A stretch of 64,000 bases of DNA, taken from the NCBI GenBank assembly GCA_014281115.1, contig JACONQ010000016.1, forward strand, positions 620,001 to 684,000, written 5' to 3'. This document shows positions 45,327 through 57,852 of this stretch, piece after piece. A model generated the notes under the pieces. It was not told where the DNA came from. It did not search any database and saw only the letters and a program-made list of their open reading frames with translations. Within the stretch, counting starts at the first letter, position 1, and the number at the start of each line of letters is the position of its first letter. Both the position numbers and the translations under genes were made by a program. This DNA comes from Laburnicola sp. R22_1. Lineage: Eukaryota; Ascomycota; Dothideomycetes; Pleosporales; Didymosphaeriaceae.

Positions 45327-47026
45327 TCACCTAGTCCTTAGTCTACTAACGAGAACGCCGATGACTAGAAGGCATGCAAGCCCTGCAGCTTGATCGGGGG
45401 CAAAGATTGCGGAACGAATAATGATAAAAGTACCAACCATTACGAATGCTGTAGGGAAAATCACGGTAGGTTTGTATGGTCGGTGAAGCTCTGGCTCCCG
45501 GCGCCGCAGGATGAGTAGACCCAGAACGGTACTGACGTAGAAAACCCACGCCGCCATCCCAACGAAAGTTAATAAAGTCCGGAAGCTTCCCGTAAGAATG
45601 TAGAGGAGCGTGATGCCAAGTGTTAATAAATTCGCGTAACTGAGGTACGTTAGTGTGTTAGACTTGTGAATTTTGACGACAACATACACGGGCGCATCAA
45701 AGCGAGGCTCAGCGTCTGGGTTCTGTGAAGGGATAACACCATTCGGCGGCCTGATATTGGCATCTAATGGCTGAGTGAGTACAGGGTTTGGAAGCCAGGG
45801 CAAACCCCGTTGAGCTAGAATGGCTGGGAGGTATTGCCGTTGTGCTGCTGCTACCGTCAGTCGTCCGATGGTGAAGACGTTGCTAGTGATTGAACCGGCA
45901 CAGGAAAGAGCCACGAGAATGGAAACGAGTATGCCAGCCCAAGGCCCAAACGTGGTATTCATGGCTACCACAGCGATGGCGTCGCTAGAGCTCACGGTCG
46001 ACCAAGGAAGGAGAATGTAGTAAGCGATATTGACGAGCTCGTAAGAACTCAATACAACTATCATGGCAGCCTTGATCGCTCGAGGCAATGCTTGTCCTGG
46101 GTTCCGAATTTCACTGGCAACGACGTTTGCCTTTGTTCCAATTAGTTCAATATCTTTCAAACCAATAGTGACCACCCTCACGCGTTCTGCAAATTGAAAC
46201 TTACGTTGTCCCACCCGTCATAAGCCCACAGGCCGCCGTATATGGCAGCAGAATAATGGCCGTATCGCTCCCACGTGTTCATAGAAGTCCAATCGATGAT
46301 ACGCCCTTCTGAGACTGTTGACCGGGTGGCGAACCAGTCTTTGCTGTACCAATCCGCGCTTCCTGATAGAGAGGAGTTGGGGTTGACTACGTGGGCAAGG
46401 ACAGCAACTAGTCCTGCAACAACGATCAAAGACACGGTCAGTAGCTTGAGGCCGGTGAACGATTCGCTTAGCCGAAGGGTGATCTTGGTGTTGATGGAGT
46501 TGACAAGGACCACGGCTACAAAGACCAGTGCAGCTATGAGTTTCAGCAGCCACGCAGCAGGCGTGTGAGAGCTGAGGGAGCCCAGAGACTCTGCGATGAC
46601 GATACTTTGAATGGCCATGGCCGAGGGCTTTGCAGCCATGATATAGACCCAAGCCATCAAGAAAGCCATGGTATCTCCATAAATGAACCTTAGATACTCT
46701 TGTTGGCCCCCGTTCAGGGGGATGGCGGCACCCAGCTCGGCAAACGAGGCTGCTCCCGCCCAGGACAGCAGCCCTCCCAGCACCCAAACAAGCAAGGCAG
46801 CTCCTGGGGAGGGCACGTTGGCGTCGACCTGGGCTGGCGATGCGAAGATTCCGGATCCGATCTGAAGCGTGACGAGCACTGCGAAGGCATGCCGCGTCGT
46901 CAGCTGCTTGGAGGCTGCTGGGCTGGGCTGCGAGGCGGTCGACGTGCTTTGGCCCAGAAGCGGGTGCGTGTCTGGGGGTGTCGCCTTGCTGCGAGTCGGG
47001 CGTCCGGACGGACGGTGCTCGCTCAT
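45327..47026 (-). CDS. LAT-type amino-acid permease (APC superfamily)
   Basis: This is a predicted 12-segment plasma-membrane transporter of 541 residues. Exon 1 is 47026-46205 and exon 2 is 46130-45327, with a 74-bp intron (GTAAGT donor, CTAAT branch, AAG acceptor). The join restores YDGWDNANVVASEIRNPG, the hallmark loop of this family. Transmembrane helix 1 carries the substrate-binding GSGIF motif in QIGSGIFASPAQ. FAELGAAIPLNGGQQEYL lies in helix 3 and following loop. The N-terminal 45 residues are hydrophilic with many Ser/Thr, as in other fungal permeases. Large-neutral amino acid or methionine (Mup1-like) transport is possible, but the substrate cannot be read from sequence. It is divergently placed to the PP2A-A gene, 530 bp away, and convergent with the rhodopsin-domain gene. 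Confidence 0.88.
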
Positions 47027-47556
47027 GGCCCCGAGGACTTCACCTCGTCATAGTACCCTGTGTGGTGGACGCTGGTGGAGTCACTACTGGAGCGTGTTTG
47101 GGCAGGAGCGTTGGAGCAGTCCGACAAGGGCAGCGGCAGGTGGCAGTGGGCAGCCACTGCCCCGCCACAGGGTGCCCGCCAAGCCCCAAGCCCACTCTCC
47201 AGGAACTGCATCACGAAACAACGACGGAAACGCAACACGCCATCCGGCTTGGAAAAGACGACTCCTGCGCGCGACATCTCCCTTCGGCCGCTCTTCGCTC
47301 GCCCGACGCCCGAAACCTGCCCTACCCCCACTGCCCTAGCCTGCCCGCCCACCCACACTGCAGCACCAGGTACGTCAACACGGCTGCACATCGCCCACGC
47401 TCCCCAGCGCCTGTTCTCGCAGGGCTTACCCTCGCACAGCGCCCTCTGCCCACGCCCCCGTCTCCCTGCATCGCTACCTGACCGCCGCCCGTGAGCCCCC
47501 GAGGACAGTCGCCGGCCTCGAAGAAAGCCCGTGGTGTCCTATCGCAGCCGTGCAAC
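47027..47556. promoter_or_regulatory. Divergent promoter between permease and PP2A scaffold genes
   Basis: This is a 530-bp GC-rich region between two ATGs pointing away from each other. Overlapping open frames exist on both strands but carry no domain. The frame in front of ATG 47557 stays open to 47491, though the residues do not resemble PP2A-A. I see no clear TATA element. Confidence 0.55.
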
Positions 47557-49733
47557 ATGGAGGCAAGCCAAAACGACGAGCTGTATCCGATCGCCGTTCT
47601 CATCGACGAGCTGAAGCACGACGATGTGCTGCTGCGATTGAACGCCATCCACCGCCTCAACACAATAGCTCTGGCATTGGGCGCCGAGCGGACGCGGGAA
47701 GAACTGATACCCTTCCTCGACGGTAGGCTGCAGCAAGCAAACAACCCACGAAGGGCTGCTAATTAGGCGACAGAGTCGGTAGAGGACGAGGATGAGGTGC
47801 TTACCGCGTTGAGCGAGGAATTGGGCAAGTTTGTGGAATACGTCGGTGGCCCAGAGTTTGGACACGTGCTGCTCTCGCCTCTGGAGAACCTGGCTGCGAT
47901 AGAAGAGCCGCTCGTGCGGGAGAAGGTGCGCGCTGAATATCCCGAGTCCTCGAATTTTACTGATGGTACCAGGCTGTGGAATCCTTGAACAAAATCTGCG
48001 AAGAGCTCTCGCAGCAGCAAATCGAAGAATACTTCATCCCCCTCGTCTTGCGCCTTTCCAAGGCCGACTGGTTCACTTCAAAAATCTCCGCGACCGGTCT
48101 CTACTGCGTACCCTACACACGAGCTCCCCCGCCCTCGCAGGAGCAGCTCAGGCAGCACTACGGCCAGCTGGTCCACGATGATACCCCCATGGTGCGGAGA
48201 CAGGCCGCGAACAATCTGGCCAAGTTCATCAAGTGCATGCCGCCTGCCATTGTCATTGATGAGATGATCTCGCTTTTCCAGCACCTGGCAGCCGACGACC
48301 AGGACAGTGTCAGGCTTCTGACAGTAGATATCCTGATTGCAATCGCAGAAGCGGTGCCAAAGGAGCAGCAGTCAAGCCATGGCGTGCTCCTCACAGCTCT
48401 GCGCAGTCTTTTTGAAGACAAAAGCTGGCGAGTGCGCTACATGGTCGCTGATCGGTTCGAGAAGGCAAGTTTAATTGTGGGTGAAACAAGTCCCAAGCTA
48501 ACTCGGTGTAGATCGCGAAGGCTGTCGACGAAGAGGTCGTCAACCGAGACCTGGTACCCGCGTTCGTGAAGCTGCTCAAAGACACGGAGGCAGAAGTGCG
48601 GAGCGCCATTGCGGGGCAGATTCCTGGTAAGGACAGCCAGCAAACGTCTTGGCACATGGCTGATGATCTTGACAGGCTTCTGTGCGCTTCTCGAACGTGA
48701 GACACTCCTCCAAGAGGTCATGCCGAGCATCGAGGAGCTTGTCTCGGACCAGTCGCAGCATGTCCGGGCCGCCCTCGGCACCCAGATCAGCGGGCTGGCC
48801 CCGATTCTCGGCAAAGACGAGTAAGTAGTCGTTCGCGCGTGACCACGTGCCTGTGCTGACCGAGTTAGGACCATTTCACATCTTCTCCCCATGTTCCTTC
48901 AGATGCTCAAGGATGAGTTCCCTGATGTCCGGCTGAACATCATCTCCAAGCTCGAGCTGGTAAACAACGGTACGTCACTGCTCGTTCTCCAGGAGCGTTA
49001 TTCTAATGATCGTTAGTCATCGGCATTGAGCTCCTCTCACAGTCTCTTCTTCCTGCCATTGTTCAACTTGCAGAAGACAAACAGTGGCGCGTACGGTTGG
49101 CCATCATCGAATACGTTCCCCTTCTTGCCTCGCAGCTAGGTGTCAATTTCTTCGACGAGAAGCTAAGTAGCCTGTGTATGAGCTGGCTCGGCGACACCGT
49201 CTTCTCCATTCGAGAGGCGTCTACGCAAAATCTCAAGAAGCTCACCGAGGTTTTTGGTGTTGAGTGGGCAAATGAGGCCATCGTGCCTAAAGTGATGGCC
49301 ATGGGCCAGCACCCCAACTACCTCTACCGAATGACCACCTGTTTCGCTGTTTCGGTACGTTTGTCGCTTCTTCCATGAGCGCATTCACTGATAATGGTAG
49401 ACTCTTGCACCCGCCCTCAGTCTTGACGTCATCGAGGCCTCGATTCTTCCGATGATGGACAAACTAGTCAACGATGACATACCTAACATCCGCTTCAACG
49501 TGGCCAAGTCATATGCCGTTCTCATTGATACTCTGAAGCAGCTTCCGGAACAGGGTACGGTTTTGGCGTTACAGAAAGCAGGCACACCGGGACAAGGCTG
49601 CCAAAAGGGCCAAGAGCTCACCACGAAGAACATACTTCCTAATCTGGAGAAGCTGCAGCAAGACGACGATGTGGACGTGCGGTACTTTGCAACGACGGCG
49701 GCGCAAAGCTATGCGGATGCGATGCAGACTTAG
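47557..49733 (+). CDS. TPD3: Protein phosphatase 2A scaffold subunit A (PR65, HEAT repeats)
   Basis: This scaffold joins the PP2A catalytic C subunit to regulatory B subunits. Eight exons: 47557-47722, 47774-47925, 47973-48464, 48512-48626, 48676-48820, 48869-48969, 49017-49354, 49401-49733; total 1842 nt, 613 residues, a normal length with about 15 HEAT repeats. Conserved blocks: [98 protein letters not shown] and [14 protein letters not shown]. Intron 3 (48465-48511) uses a GC donor (AAG|GCAAGT) with branch GCTAAC; only this donor gives the family's FEK-IAKAV junction. For exon 2 the acceptor GACAG at 47773, not the nearer TTAG, restores the frame. A fungal-type insertion (LPEQGTV...GQEL) sits before the last repeat. 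Confidence 0.95.
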
Positions 49734-50261
49734 GAACCTGTATCGGCATGGAGAGGTCTTGTCAGAGACCTGTTGCCATCGTTGGGATGAGATTACGAAC
49801 AAGGCTTCGGAGTAAAGTTAATGATTGGGCTCTGATAGAGAGGGGGGAGTAGGAGGGGAGCCTTGGCTTCGTTGCCGGTATGGTCTGAGCATTGCAGCGC
49901 AACTCGTCGTGAAAGGTAGTTGGGCCAAGTCATGGAACATCATTTGTCCCTCTTCCTTGGGTGGTGCTGTATCTTGTTCCATTCCTACTGGTGTAGACAG
50001 TGTACGATGTTGGGGGATGATGGGCAGGGGGACGCGTGGGTGTGCAAAACCAAGACTACTACCCTTGTTAGATTTCCGATGTGTTATGTTTGGAATGCAT
50101 TGCTTTGGCGTCACTGATGGCTCAATCAAGTGCATGTAAAAAGGACGTCATGGCCATGATTGCCCACGACAAGGTGGGATAAGTTCCATTTCCTGACTAG
50201 GTGTTCATGAGGCAGCTACCTTCCCCTGACGCGATTATAGCTTGGCACGTCGACCAGGTAG
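49734..50261. other. Convergent intergenic region (3' ends of PP2A-A and glutaredoxin)
   Basis: This is 528 bp between two stop codons. Small frames on both strands overlap without domain content. It probably holds both 3' untranslated regions. No gene is recognised. Confidence 0.6.
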
Positions 50262-50659
50262 TCAAACGGCGCCGGCGTCCTTGAGCAGAGACGGCAGGTT
50301 GCTCTTCTTGGACTGCAACTCGGAATTTCCTCCAATGTGCTGCTGGCCGATGAAGATGTTGGGGACGGTGGTCTGGCCGGTGATCTCGGCGAGGCTGCTC
50401 TGGATGGCGCTGCCGTCATCTGTTCACGGGGGTTAGCAACTGTGCTGCTGTCTCTGTCGAGTTCTCCCTTGGCGTTTCGCCAGCAAGGACTGGCTCAGAA
50501 GAACCTACCCACTTGGTCCAACTCGATGGCGTAGAACTTGGCGCCGCTCTCGGAAAGCAGCTGCTTTGCCGCGCGGCAGTAAGGGCAGTAGGACTTTGAG
50601 AAGACGGCGACGGGGTTCTCGTCAATGATGCACTGGGCTTTGGTCTTTGTGGCGGACAT
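50262..50659 (-). CDS. GRX1: Dithiol glutaredoxin (Grx1/Grx2 type)
   Basis: This is a small glutathione-dependent disulfide reductase of 102 residues. Exon 1 is 50659-50509 and exon 2 is 50419-50262, with an 89-bp intron (GTAGGT donor, ACAG acceptor) that restores the family junction ELDQVDDGS. The CPYC active site lies at about residues 24-27 in FSKSYCPYCRAAK. The cis-Pro is in TVPNIFI, and the glutathione-binding GGNSEL follows it. No mitochondrial presequence is visible, so the product is probably cytosolic, although upstream alternative starts cannot be excluded. Transcription faces away from the LMBR1-domain gene, with about 800 bp between the start codons. Confidence 0.93.
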
Positions 50660-51461
50660 GGTGTTGGGGCTGTGGGCGCGCGAGAAGAAGCGCGCGAGGA
50701 AGGAAATGGTGGCGGTTGCGAGGTAGACTGGGCGGGGGGGATCGGGGTATATACGTGTGGATGAGGAGGCGTTGATTGGAAATGTAATGTGGTCGAGAAG
50801 GTAGATATGGTAGTGATGAGTCGATGTATGCGCGCCCGCAGTCGGTTCCGAAGAGAGCAGCCGCTTGTGATTGATGCAATCGGTCGGCGTCTTGTGGTAG
50901 AGAGGTTCAGCGGCTCGGTGGCGACTCGGCCCAGCTAATCCCCGAGCCAGGTCCCCCGGCGTCTAAAGCCGGGTAGTCGCCCATCTATCGTATGTATGAT
51001 GTATGACGACGACGGGGTCATCCGAGCTGAGGGCTCAGGGTCGGGAGCTCGGAGCTTGGGAGGTGGAGGTGGCAGAGTGACTTTGAGAAGTACTATTAGA
51101 TGCGCACACTGTGCCTGTACACTGTAATATGCTATGTGCCTGAGATGGCCGGGAAGGAGATGGGCTACTACCTTTGCACTGCGAAAGGGAAGAACGGAAA
51201 GCGCAGCTTCCGCGCGCCGAATGGTTCCTTCCGCGTTTTTTGGCAACATCTCACTCATCAGTGCCATCACCATCCCTCCCCCAGGGCCCCAGCCAACCTT
51301 GCACCGTTCGGCGCTGCCGAACCCCCATTATCATTGACTTCACACACTCCACCCACTCCACCCACCATCGCCCCCCGGACACACAGCATCGAGGCCGCTC
51401 CAACAGTCCCGTACGCCCGAATCCATTCATGCGCGCCGGTGCGCGCCGCCCGTAGACGACC
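50660..51461. promoter_or_regulatory. Divergent promoter region of glutaredoxin and LMBR1-domain genes
   Basis: This is 802 bp between two start codons. A TATATA stretch near 50748 could serve the glutaredoxin side. The part next to 51462 is C-rich and T-poor (51280-51460), like a fungal pyrimidine-rich leader. Open frames here overlap and look non-coding. Confidence 0.5.
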
Positions 51462-53516
51462 ATGGCAGCCTCGCCCGCCGGCTCCACCGCATTCTTCGCC
51501 CTCGCCCTGCTTACCATCTGCGCCGCCGTGCTCCTCCTCCTGCGCTACTTCCTCCCGCTGCGCTCGACGCCCGCATACATCACCGTACCCGTGTTCCTCA
51601 CCATTGCGCTCCCCGCTTCGATAGTCTTGCTCGTGCCCATCGACCTCGCCAGCAGCGCAAGCACCGACACGGATGGAGGCCGCGGCATCTGGCTCCATGT
51701 CCCCGTCGTCTACAAGTCATGGCGCGTCATGTACTGGCTTACCTTCGTGCTGTCGTGGGCCATCCTGCCGCTGCTGGGAGAGTACGCCGATAGCGGGTAC
51801 CGGGAACCAAAGGCGAGGTTTCTCTACAGCGTGAAGAGCAACGGACGATACTGGGCTGTGATGTTGGGGACGGGCATTGTCGGATTGGTGTACTTCATTT
51901 GGTACAACGGCTTCAATCTGGCCAACTTGAAGGGCATGGTCATGGCACTTGCCTATGCGTGGTCATTGGCCCTCGCCATCTACTTGATGGGCCACGGCCT
52001 GGTTGCCTTTCCGAGGAGCCTGTTCCGCTATGCGAGTATCAGTGGAAGGCTGAAGCGACTGCAGGCTCAAGCGCCCAAAATACATGAAAAGTTGACCGAG
52101 GCGCTGGACAAGCTGGATCAGGCAGAGTGGCAAGTCGTGCAGCTCAAGCAGAGGAAGAACGGCACGGCAAGGGACTTCCAGGGATGGATTGATGAGTTGG
52201 CGGAGAAGAGCAGTCTGCCCGAGAACAGGGCCAGCGTCGTCGGACGCACGACGACTGCAACGGTACCGCCGGTCATCACGGAGAGGTATCTTGCCGACTT
52301 GACAAGGAAATTGAAGAGGGCGAGGCACGCAAAGGTGCGTTTTGAGAGCGAGTGGGATAGACTGGTCGGAAAGGCAGTCCAGACCCAGGCCATTCTAGAT
52401 TCGAAAGCGAGCCAAAGACTCGAGTTCAAGAATTCGCAATTCCGGACGCGTGGCGGCGCTTTTCTTGACCGGTTCGGCCTACTCACGCCCTACACACGCT
52501 ACGTCGTCCACGTCCACATTGTTCCCAACCTATTCTACCTCGCCTGGGTCATCACCGCACTGGCCTCGCTGGCAGTCGTCTGGTCCGAATGCATCCGTTC
52601 CCTCGTCCGCGACTCGAAACTCTCCGTCATCGGCCTGACAGTGGTGCACCACCCTCCTTCATCCCGAGGCCAAATCGGCTTCGGTGGCCAACTCATCGCC
52701 GCCGCTTGGCTCTGTTACATGCTTACATGCTCCTTCTTCTCACTCACCGAAGTAAAGATTTGGGGTAACCGCGCTCTCGTTCGGCGCAATACGTACCAAG
52801 AGTCCGCCACCTGGTACGCTCTCCAGCTCGCTAAGCTGACTGTGCCTCTTTCGTACAATTTTGTCACCTTCATGCCGTACACTATCGTGCACGAAACCAG
52901 CTTCTTCAAGCTATTGGGCAGATACGTCGAGAGTACACCCGTGGGTGGAAACTTCAGCGACTATTTTCCCATTTTCATACTTGTACCCGTGCTCGCGACG
53001 ACGTTTGGACTATACAGGAAGGTGAAGAATATCAGCGGGTTTGGAGATCTGCTAGAGGACGAAGAGGATGAAGCTGCTGAGCTTGCGGGAACCGGAAGCT
53101 GGCGTGAAGGTCGCGCGCTCATCGAGCGAGAAGTCCAAGGTGCGAGTGGCAATGCCCTCGGTCTTGCACAACGCGGAACAACATCACCACCCAACGAGCG
53201 CTACAGCGATAACCTTCCAACTACGTCTTCGGTAGCCAATGGTGAGGCGAGTACAAGACGCCCGCGCCCGGAGCGCAGGAGAGCGCCCATTGATGATGAC
53301 GAGGATACGGGCAACTTCTTCGAAAACTTTAGTACGAGGGTGAAGAACACCTTTGAAACTTCGGATTTTCGGTTCGAGAGGCCGAGGTGGTTGGGTGGGC
53401 AGGATGAGGTGGAGACGGGGCGCAGGGGAAGGGCGAGTGAGCTAGGGGACGAGAGAGGAAGCGGATTTCTGGGACTGTTTGGAGGACGGCCTCAAGAGGG
53501 GAGATTGAGGCTTTGA
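51462..53516 (+). CDS. LMBR1-domain membrane protein (LMBRD2-like)
   Basis: This is a 684-residue single-exon protein. Five N-terminal hydrophobic segments (about 8-28, 38-60, 85-105, 128-148, 158-178) are followed by a long charged coiled-coil-like region (about 200-320, rich in Lys/Gln/Glu). About four more membrane segments follow (about 358-382, 408-432, 458-480, 500-522). The tail (about 530-684) is hydrophilic, with acidic DEEDEAAEL and basic RRPRPERRRAP stretches. The motif LMGHGLVAFPRSLFRYAS is characteristic of LMBR1 domain-containing protein 2 homologues. The family is linked to signalling and receptor regulation in animals; its role in fungi is not established. The start ATG at 51462 follows a stop-free leader but gives the first hydrophobic segment directly. 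Confidence 0.87.
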   Translation: MAASPAGSTAFFALALLTICAAVLLLLRYFLPLRSTPAYITVPVFLTIALPASIVLLVPIDLASSASTDTDGGRGIWLHVPVVYKSWRVMYWLTFVLSWAILPLLGEYADSGYREPKARFLYSVKSNGRYWAVMLGTGIVGLVYFIWYNGFNLANLKGMVMALAYAWSLALAIYLMGHGLVAFPRSLFRYASISGRLKRLQAQAPKIHEKLTEALDKLDQAEWQVVQLKQRKNGTARDFQGWIDELAEKSSLPENRASVVGRTTTATVPPVITERYLADLTRKLKRARHAKVRFESEWDRLVGKAVQTQAILDSKASQRLEFKNSQFRTRGGAFLDRFGLLTPYTRYVVHVHIVPNLFYLAWVITALASLAVVWSECIRSLVRDSKLSVIGLTVVHHPPSSRGQIGFGGQLIAAAWLCYMLTCSFFSLTEVKIWGNRALVRRNTYQESATWYALQLAKLTVPLSYNFVTFMPYTIVHETSFFKLLGRYVESTPVGGNFSDYFPIFILVPVLATTFGLYRKVKNISGFGDLLEDEEDEAAELAGTGSWREGRALIEREVQGASGNALGLAQRGTTSPPNERYSDNLPTTSSVANGEASTRRPRPERRRAPIDDDEDTGNFFENFSTRVKNTFETSDFRFERPRWLGGQDEVETGRRGRASELGDERGSGFLGLFGGRPQEGRLRL

Positions 53517-56430
53517 GGGAAGTCGTGAGGTATCGCATTGCACGGCGTGGGAAGGCATGGCATGGCGTATGGTCTTGAGGTTCGAAGGCTGGCTGCATTG
53601 GGTTTGTGCCGCATGCATGGCATGTACGGCTGGTGGGCTTAGCACCGAATTGGCGTTTCTAGAACCTGCATCTATTTTGTTGTATTACGTATTGGAGTAA
53701 GGGTCTGTGAAGGATTCTGACATGACTACTTCGATAATTAATTGTAATATGAATTGCTTCACTACTCAAAACGGTAGCACGGTTGCTCATAGGAAACACA
53801 CTCTGGCACGTATGATACAGGTACTTGTGTGTGTTTTCTTTTAGCTATTCTTACTAAGAGGATGTTAGCTAGCTATAGTAAGCTTATACGCTTAATTATT
53901 AATTAGATATTATTTTCTTTTCTTTTAGCTATTCTTTCTAAGAGAAATATTAGCTAGCTATAGTAAGTAGTATATAAAATACTTAGTTATTAGTTATATA
54001 ATAAGTTAAGTAATATAGCCTTACTATAATTTATATATATATTTTTAGTCGGCTTACTAAATACCTTTTTTAACCTTTTTTTTAGTTTAAGGTTAAAGTA
54101 GGTTAAGATAGAAGGTTATTATATACTACTATATATAGTATCTAATTTTAATTAAAGACTAACCTTAAATACTACCTAATAATATAATAATAGTTTAAAC
54201 TTACTTACACCCTATCTACACCTTATAAGCTTCTAATCTACACAAAGTTTACTTATAGCGTATATAGCACACCTAGCTTATTACTACTACTATTATTAGT
54301 TATCTACGCTTACGCGCTAGATAAGCTAACTTAATAGTAATAATAACTAGGAAAATCTTATAAATCTACGCAACGCTCTTGCTACACTAGAGCTTATTAA
54401 TAAAGATCTTATTATCCTTCTTTTATATCCCCTACTAAATTCTATTACTAATAAGAAGTAATTATATTTACTAGAGCGAAAATTTAACCTTATAGTCCTT
54501 TACAAACTAGATAAGCTGCTAACCTAACTAGTACACTAGAACTAGCTTATAGATAGTTAAGTATACCTACTCTTTACGCTAGATAAGTATTTAATAAATA
54601 AAATAGAACTTTAGCATAGTTACTTTAATAGCCTCTTTAATAGTAGTAGTATAAATCTTTAGTATATACTTTTTAGCAATAGCAAGTACTTCTTTAGAAA
54701 TAATATTAATGCCTAGATAGATAGCAGGGTATGGGCGTAGAGAGATAATAGTAGAAGATTTATTAAGAATAACCTTAATATAGTAATAGAGCAATAAACG
54801 TGTATTTAGTATATATTACCCTTATTTTACTCATAAGTATAGTAGTAGTATATACCTATTAACATATTAACTTATATTATTTATAATAATTAGAATAGTA
54901 GTTTATAACTTAAGATAGCAAAAAAGAATAGATAACTATAGCATAGCTACGCTAAAGTTTTATCCCTTCTCTACTAAAGTTCTAAGTAGTCTCTTTATAA
55001 AAACTTTGTATATAGGAGCTATGCGCGCCAAGATCGCTAAGCTCGCTTAGCAGTTTAAACACGCTTTCTTTATAATTATTTTTTTTTACGCTCTTTTTAA
55101 TTACTAAGCAGAGGGCTCTACATTTTTTGTCATATTATTTAAGATAAAAGTCTTTGTTATGCTACCCCTAGGTAGTTAATATAACGCCACATATATATAT
55201 TTTTTAATCTAGAGTATATATTAAGTTTACTAAGTTTACTAAATAAGCTTATATTATATTTTTTATTAATACTTTTTTATATAAATAAAGCTATATTTTA
55301 TAACTATACTATAGTAAAAAATCTAGCTATAGCCTTTTTATATATACTAGCTTTATGGTTTATTTTTTTCTTACAACTAAGAGGTTTCTAATAAAAATAT
55401 TATAATAATAGTAGATATTTCTCCTACTATTTTATACATAGAAAAGCGTTTTAAAGTATTAATAAAAAGAGTTAGCGCGTTATAAGCGAGCTTAGTAGGC
55501 TTAGCGCGCCTACTCTAAGTAAAAAAATCTATATATAAAATATAATAAGGCTATATTACTATACTAGTTTAGAGTGGGGAAAGGTATAAGATAGCACTAA
55601 CGCTATAATACTATAACTATTATCTCCTCTACTATTATCTCTAAAGATATTACTAGAAGTAATAGCTATTATATTAGTAGGTTTGTGTACTACTTATAAG
55701 TAATATATGCTAGATAGAAGCTTACACACTATAGGTACACTAACGTTCTATCTCTATATTAAAGTTAACCTTAAGACTTCCACCACTGTCGCTCTATTTC
55801 CTACCATCTTCCTAAGCTTCGATGCTAATACCGCTATTAAGGCCGCTTAAAAGTATACTTTAATAATACTAACTTTATAAAATACTATATAAATATATAT
55901 AACTAAGTTAATAATATACTTATTATTTAGTATTTTATATATATTGTTAAATTATCTACCTAGGAATAAAATAATAAAGGCTTTTATCCCAAATAACATA
56001 ATAAAAAAAGCAGAGCCCTCTACTTATTAGTATTTTATAAAGCTATTATATATACTAGCTTAAAATTAATTTAACTATAGTTTAAAATAATTACTAAGTA
56101 GTAACTTATCTTATCTATATAGGTGATAATAAGATTAGGATATTTATTACCTATATAAAAAAGCCTAATTTTACTATTATCTTATACACTATTATAACTC
56201 ATAATTATAACTAAATTAAATATAATAAAAATATAATTGTACTATAAAGTAAAGTTTAATCTTAAGTATACTTAATTTACTATAAACCCTTTCTTATACT
56301 CTTAAAAAATAATTAATAAGCTTATAACTATTACTAAAAAGAAGTTAAAGCTTAAAATAGCTAATAGTTTTTTTTATAACTAAGGGGTTTCTAAGAAAAA
56401 TATTATAATAATAGTAGTTATTTTAGTAGT
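53517..56430. repeat. 3' flank of LMBR1-domain gene, then AT-rich repeat fragments
   Basis: Balanced sequence to about 53830 changes to AT-rich DNA. A family X start variant (GTCGGCTTACTAAATACC) is at about 54047 and its body runs to about 54850. Inverted related blocks lie at 55080-55190 and 55370-55780, and a forward block at 55945-56040. A near-duplicate pair, GCTATTCTTACTAAGAG and GCTATTCTTTCTAAGAG, stands at 53843 and 53929. No gene is seen. Confidence 0.55.
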
Positions 56431-57852
56431 GGTGGAACCGCATCCGGAAATAGAGGTTTCCTGAGCGGGAAATGGACGCTCACTTACCATATTTTACCAC
56501 CAAATGCACGGACCCACCAAATGCACGTTTTTGCCGCCACCAAGGGCAACACCCCAAAACCTATACAACGCCAAATATATAGTAAAATCACTAGATTTTT
56601 TGCAGTAGCACTCGTAGGAGCATGTAAAACCATTGCGCAATGATAAATTACTTGCGATAACGCTGTGGGAGCTGTACAGTACGGGTGCGCGTGGCTCTGG
56701 CGGGTGAGGGCACCCTCTCTCCAGTGGGTTCTTGATCAACAATAGTAGCCTCAGGTCTCTTAAGAGCTTGTTTTTTTGGTGTATAAGGGTTGAGGCTCTG
56801 TTAATTACCCTTTTTAGACAATTGTATATCACCTTTGAGTTGCTTTTTGAGCTGCTTTTGGAGTAGCTTTTTAGCTCGCTCAGCAGCCTTGGCCTCTTTT
56901 GCTTGCGCCTTCAGTTCTCGCGCCGCCAAACGTACGCGAGCTCTCTCCTCTTTGAGAGCTTATTTCTCCTGCTTTTTAAGAAGCCTTTAGTGTTGAGCCT
57001 CTAAGAGTTGTTATTGTTGAAGCTTTTTATTAGTCTCAATTTGCTCCTACCTCTCGCGGGCCCTCTAAACTTTGCTAGGTGAGTAAAATACAGCGCCGCT
57101 ATGCCAATTATTAGGTTTATTAAGTAGGAGAGGCTTGCCACGTTGACGGCGCCTCTTCTTGTTAATAAAAGCTTGCTTAAGCCTATTGTATTAGTGTTAA
57201 AGGATCCTATATTTGATCTTAAGCTTGTGATAATTTTGCGACAGCTGTTTACGCTCCTTAGCGTGGTCCTCCGCAACAATGTCCTTTAGTATTTGCCGTA
57301 CTTTACGCTAATCAGAATTAGAGAGGTTTGACAAGCTACTCCAACTTAAGGGAGGGCTCTTGTGCTCTGCGATAAACTTCTTGAGTATAGTGTTTAGGTT
57401 ATAAGGTGACAACCTAGTACACTTAAAAGCTTTGAGTATTATTGTTTCTTAAAAGGCCCTTTGCTAGGAGGCGTTAAAGAGTTAATAAAAGTCGCGTTTG
57501 GTAATTGCTGAGACGCCCTGGCAGTTGTACATAAACTCTAAGAGCTCTCTTGTATACGCCGTACTTAGAGGCTTGAACATCGCCACATTAAGAGGCTAGA
57601 GAGTGTGGGTAGCGTGTGGCGGGAAGGTTGTAAGGAGTATTTTGTTATTGTCGCAGTACGTGATAAATTGCATGGTAATATAAGACTCATGCCTAAGTAT
57701 GAGTAGTCGGTACTCCCTACGAGCTTTCTCCTTGGTCTCGCGATTAAATACTTGTTTAAGCCACGCCAAACCAATCTCATTGTTAGTCCACCCACTTAAT
57801 AAGCTCGTAAAAAAGGCCTTGTGGTGTTGCGGATTAAAATCTTAAAGCCATA

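Noticed and set aside
51267..51698. Minus-strand frame opposite the LMBR1-domain gene start
   Set aside because: It overlaps a well-supported coding start on the plus strand and has biased, domain-free content.
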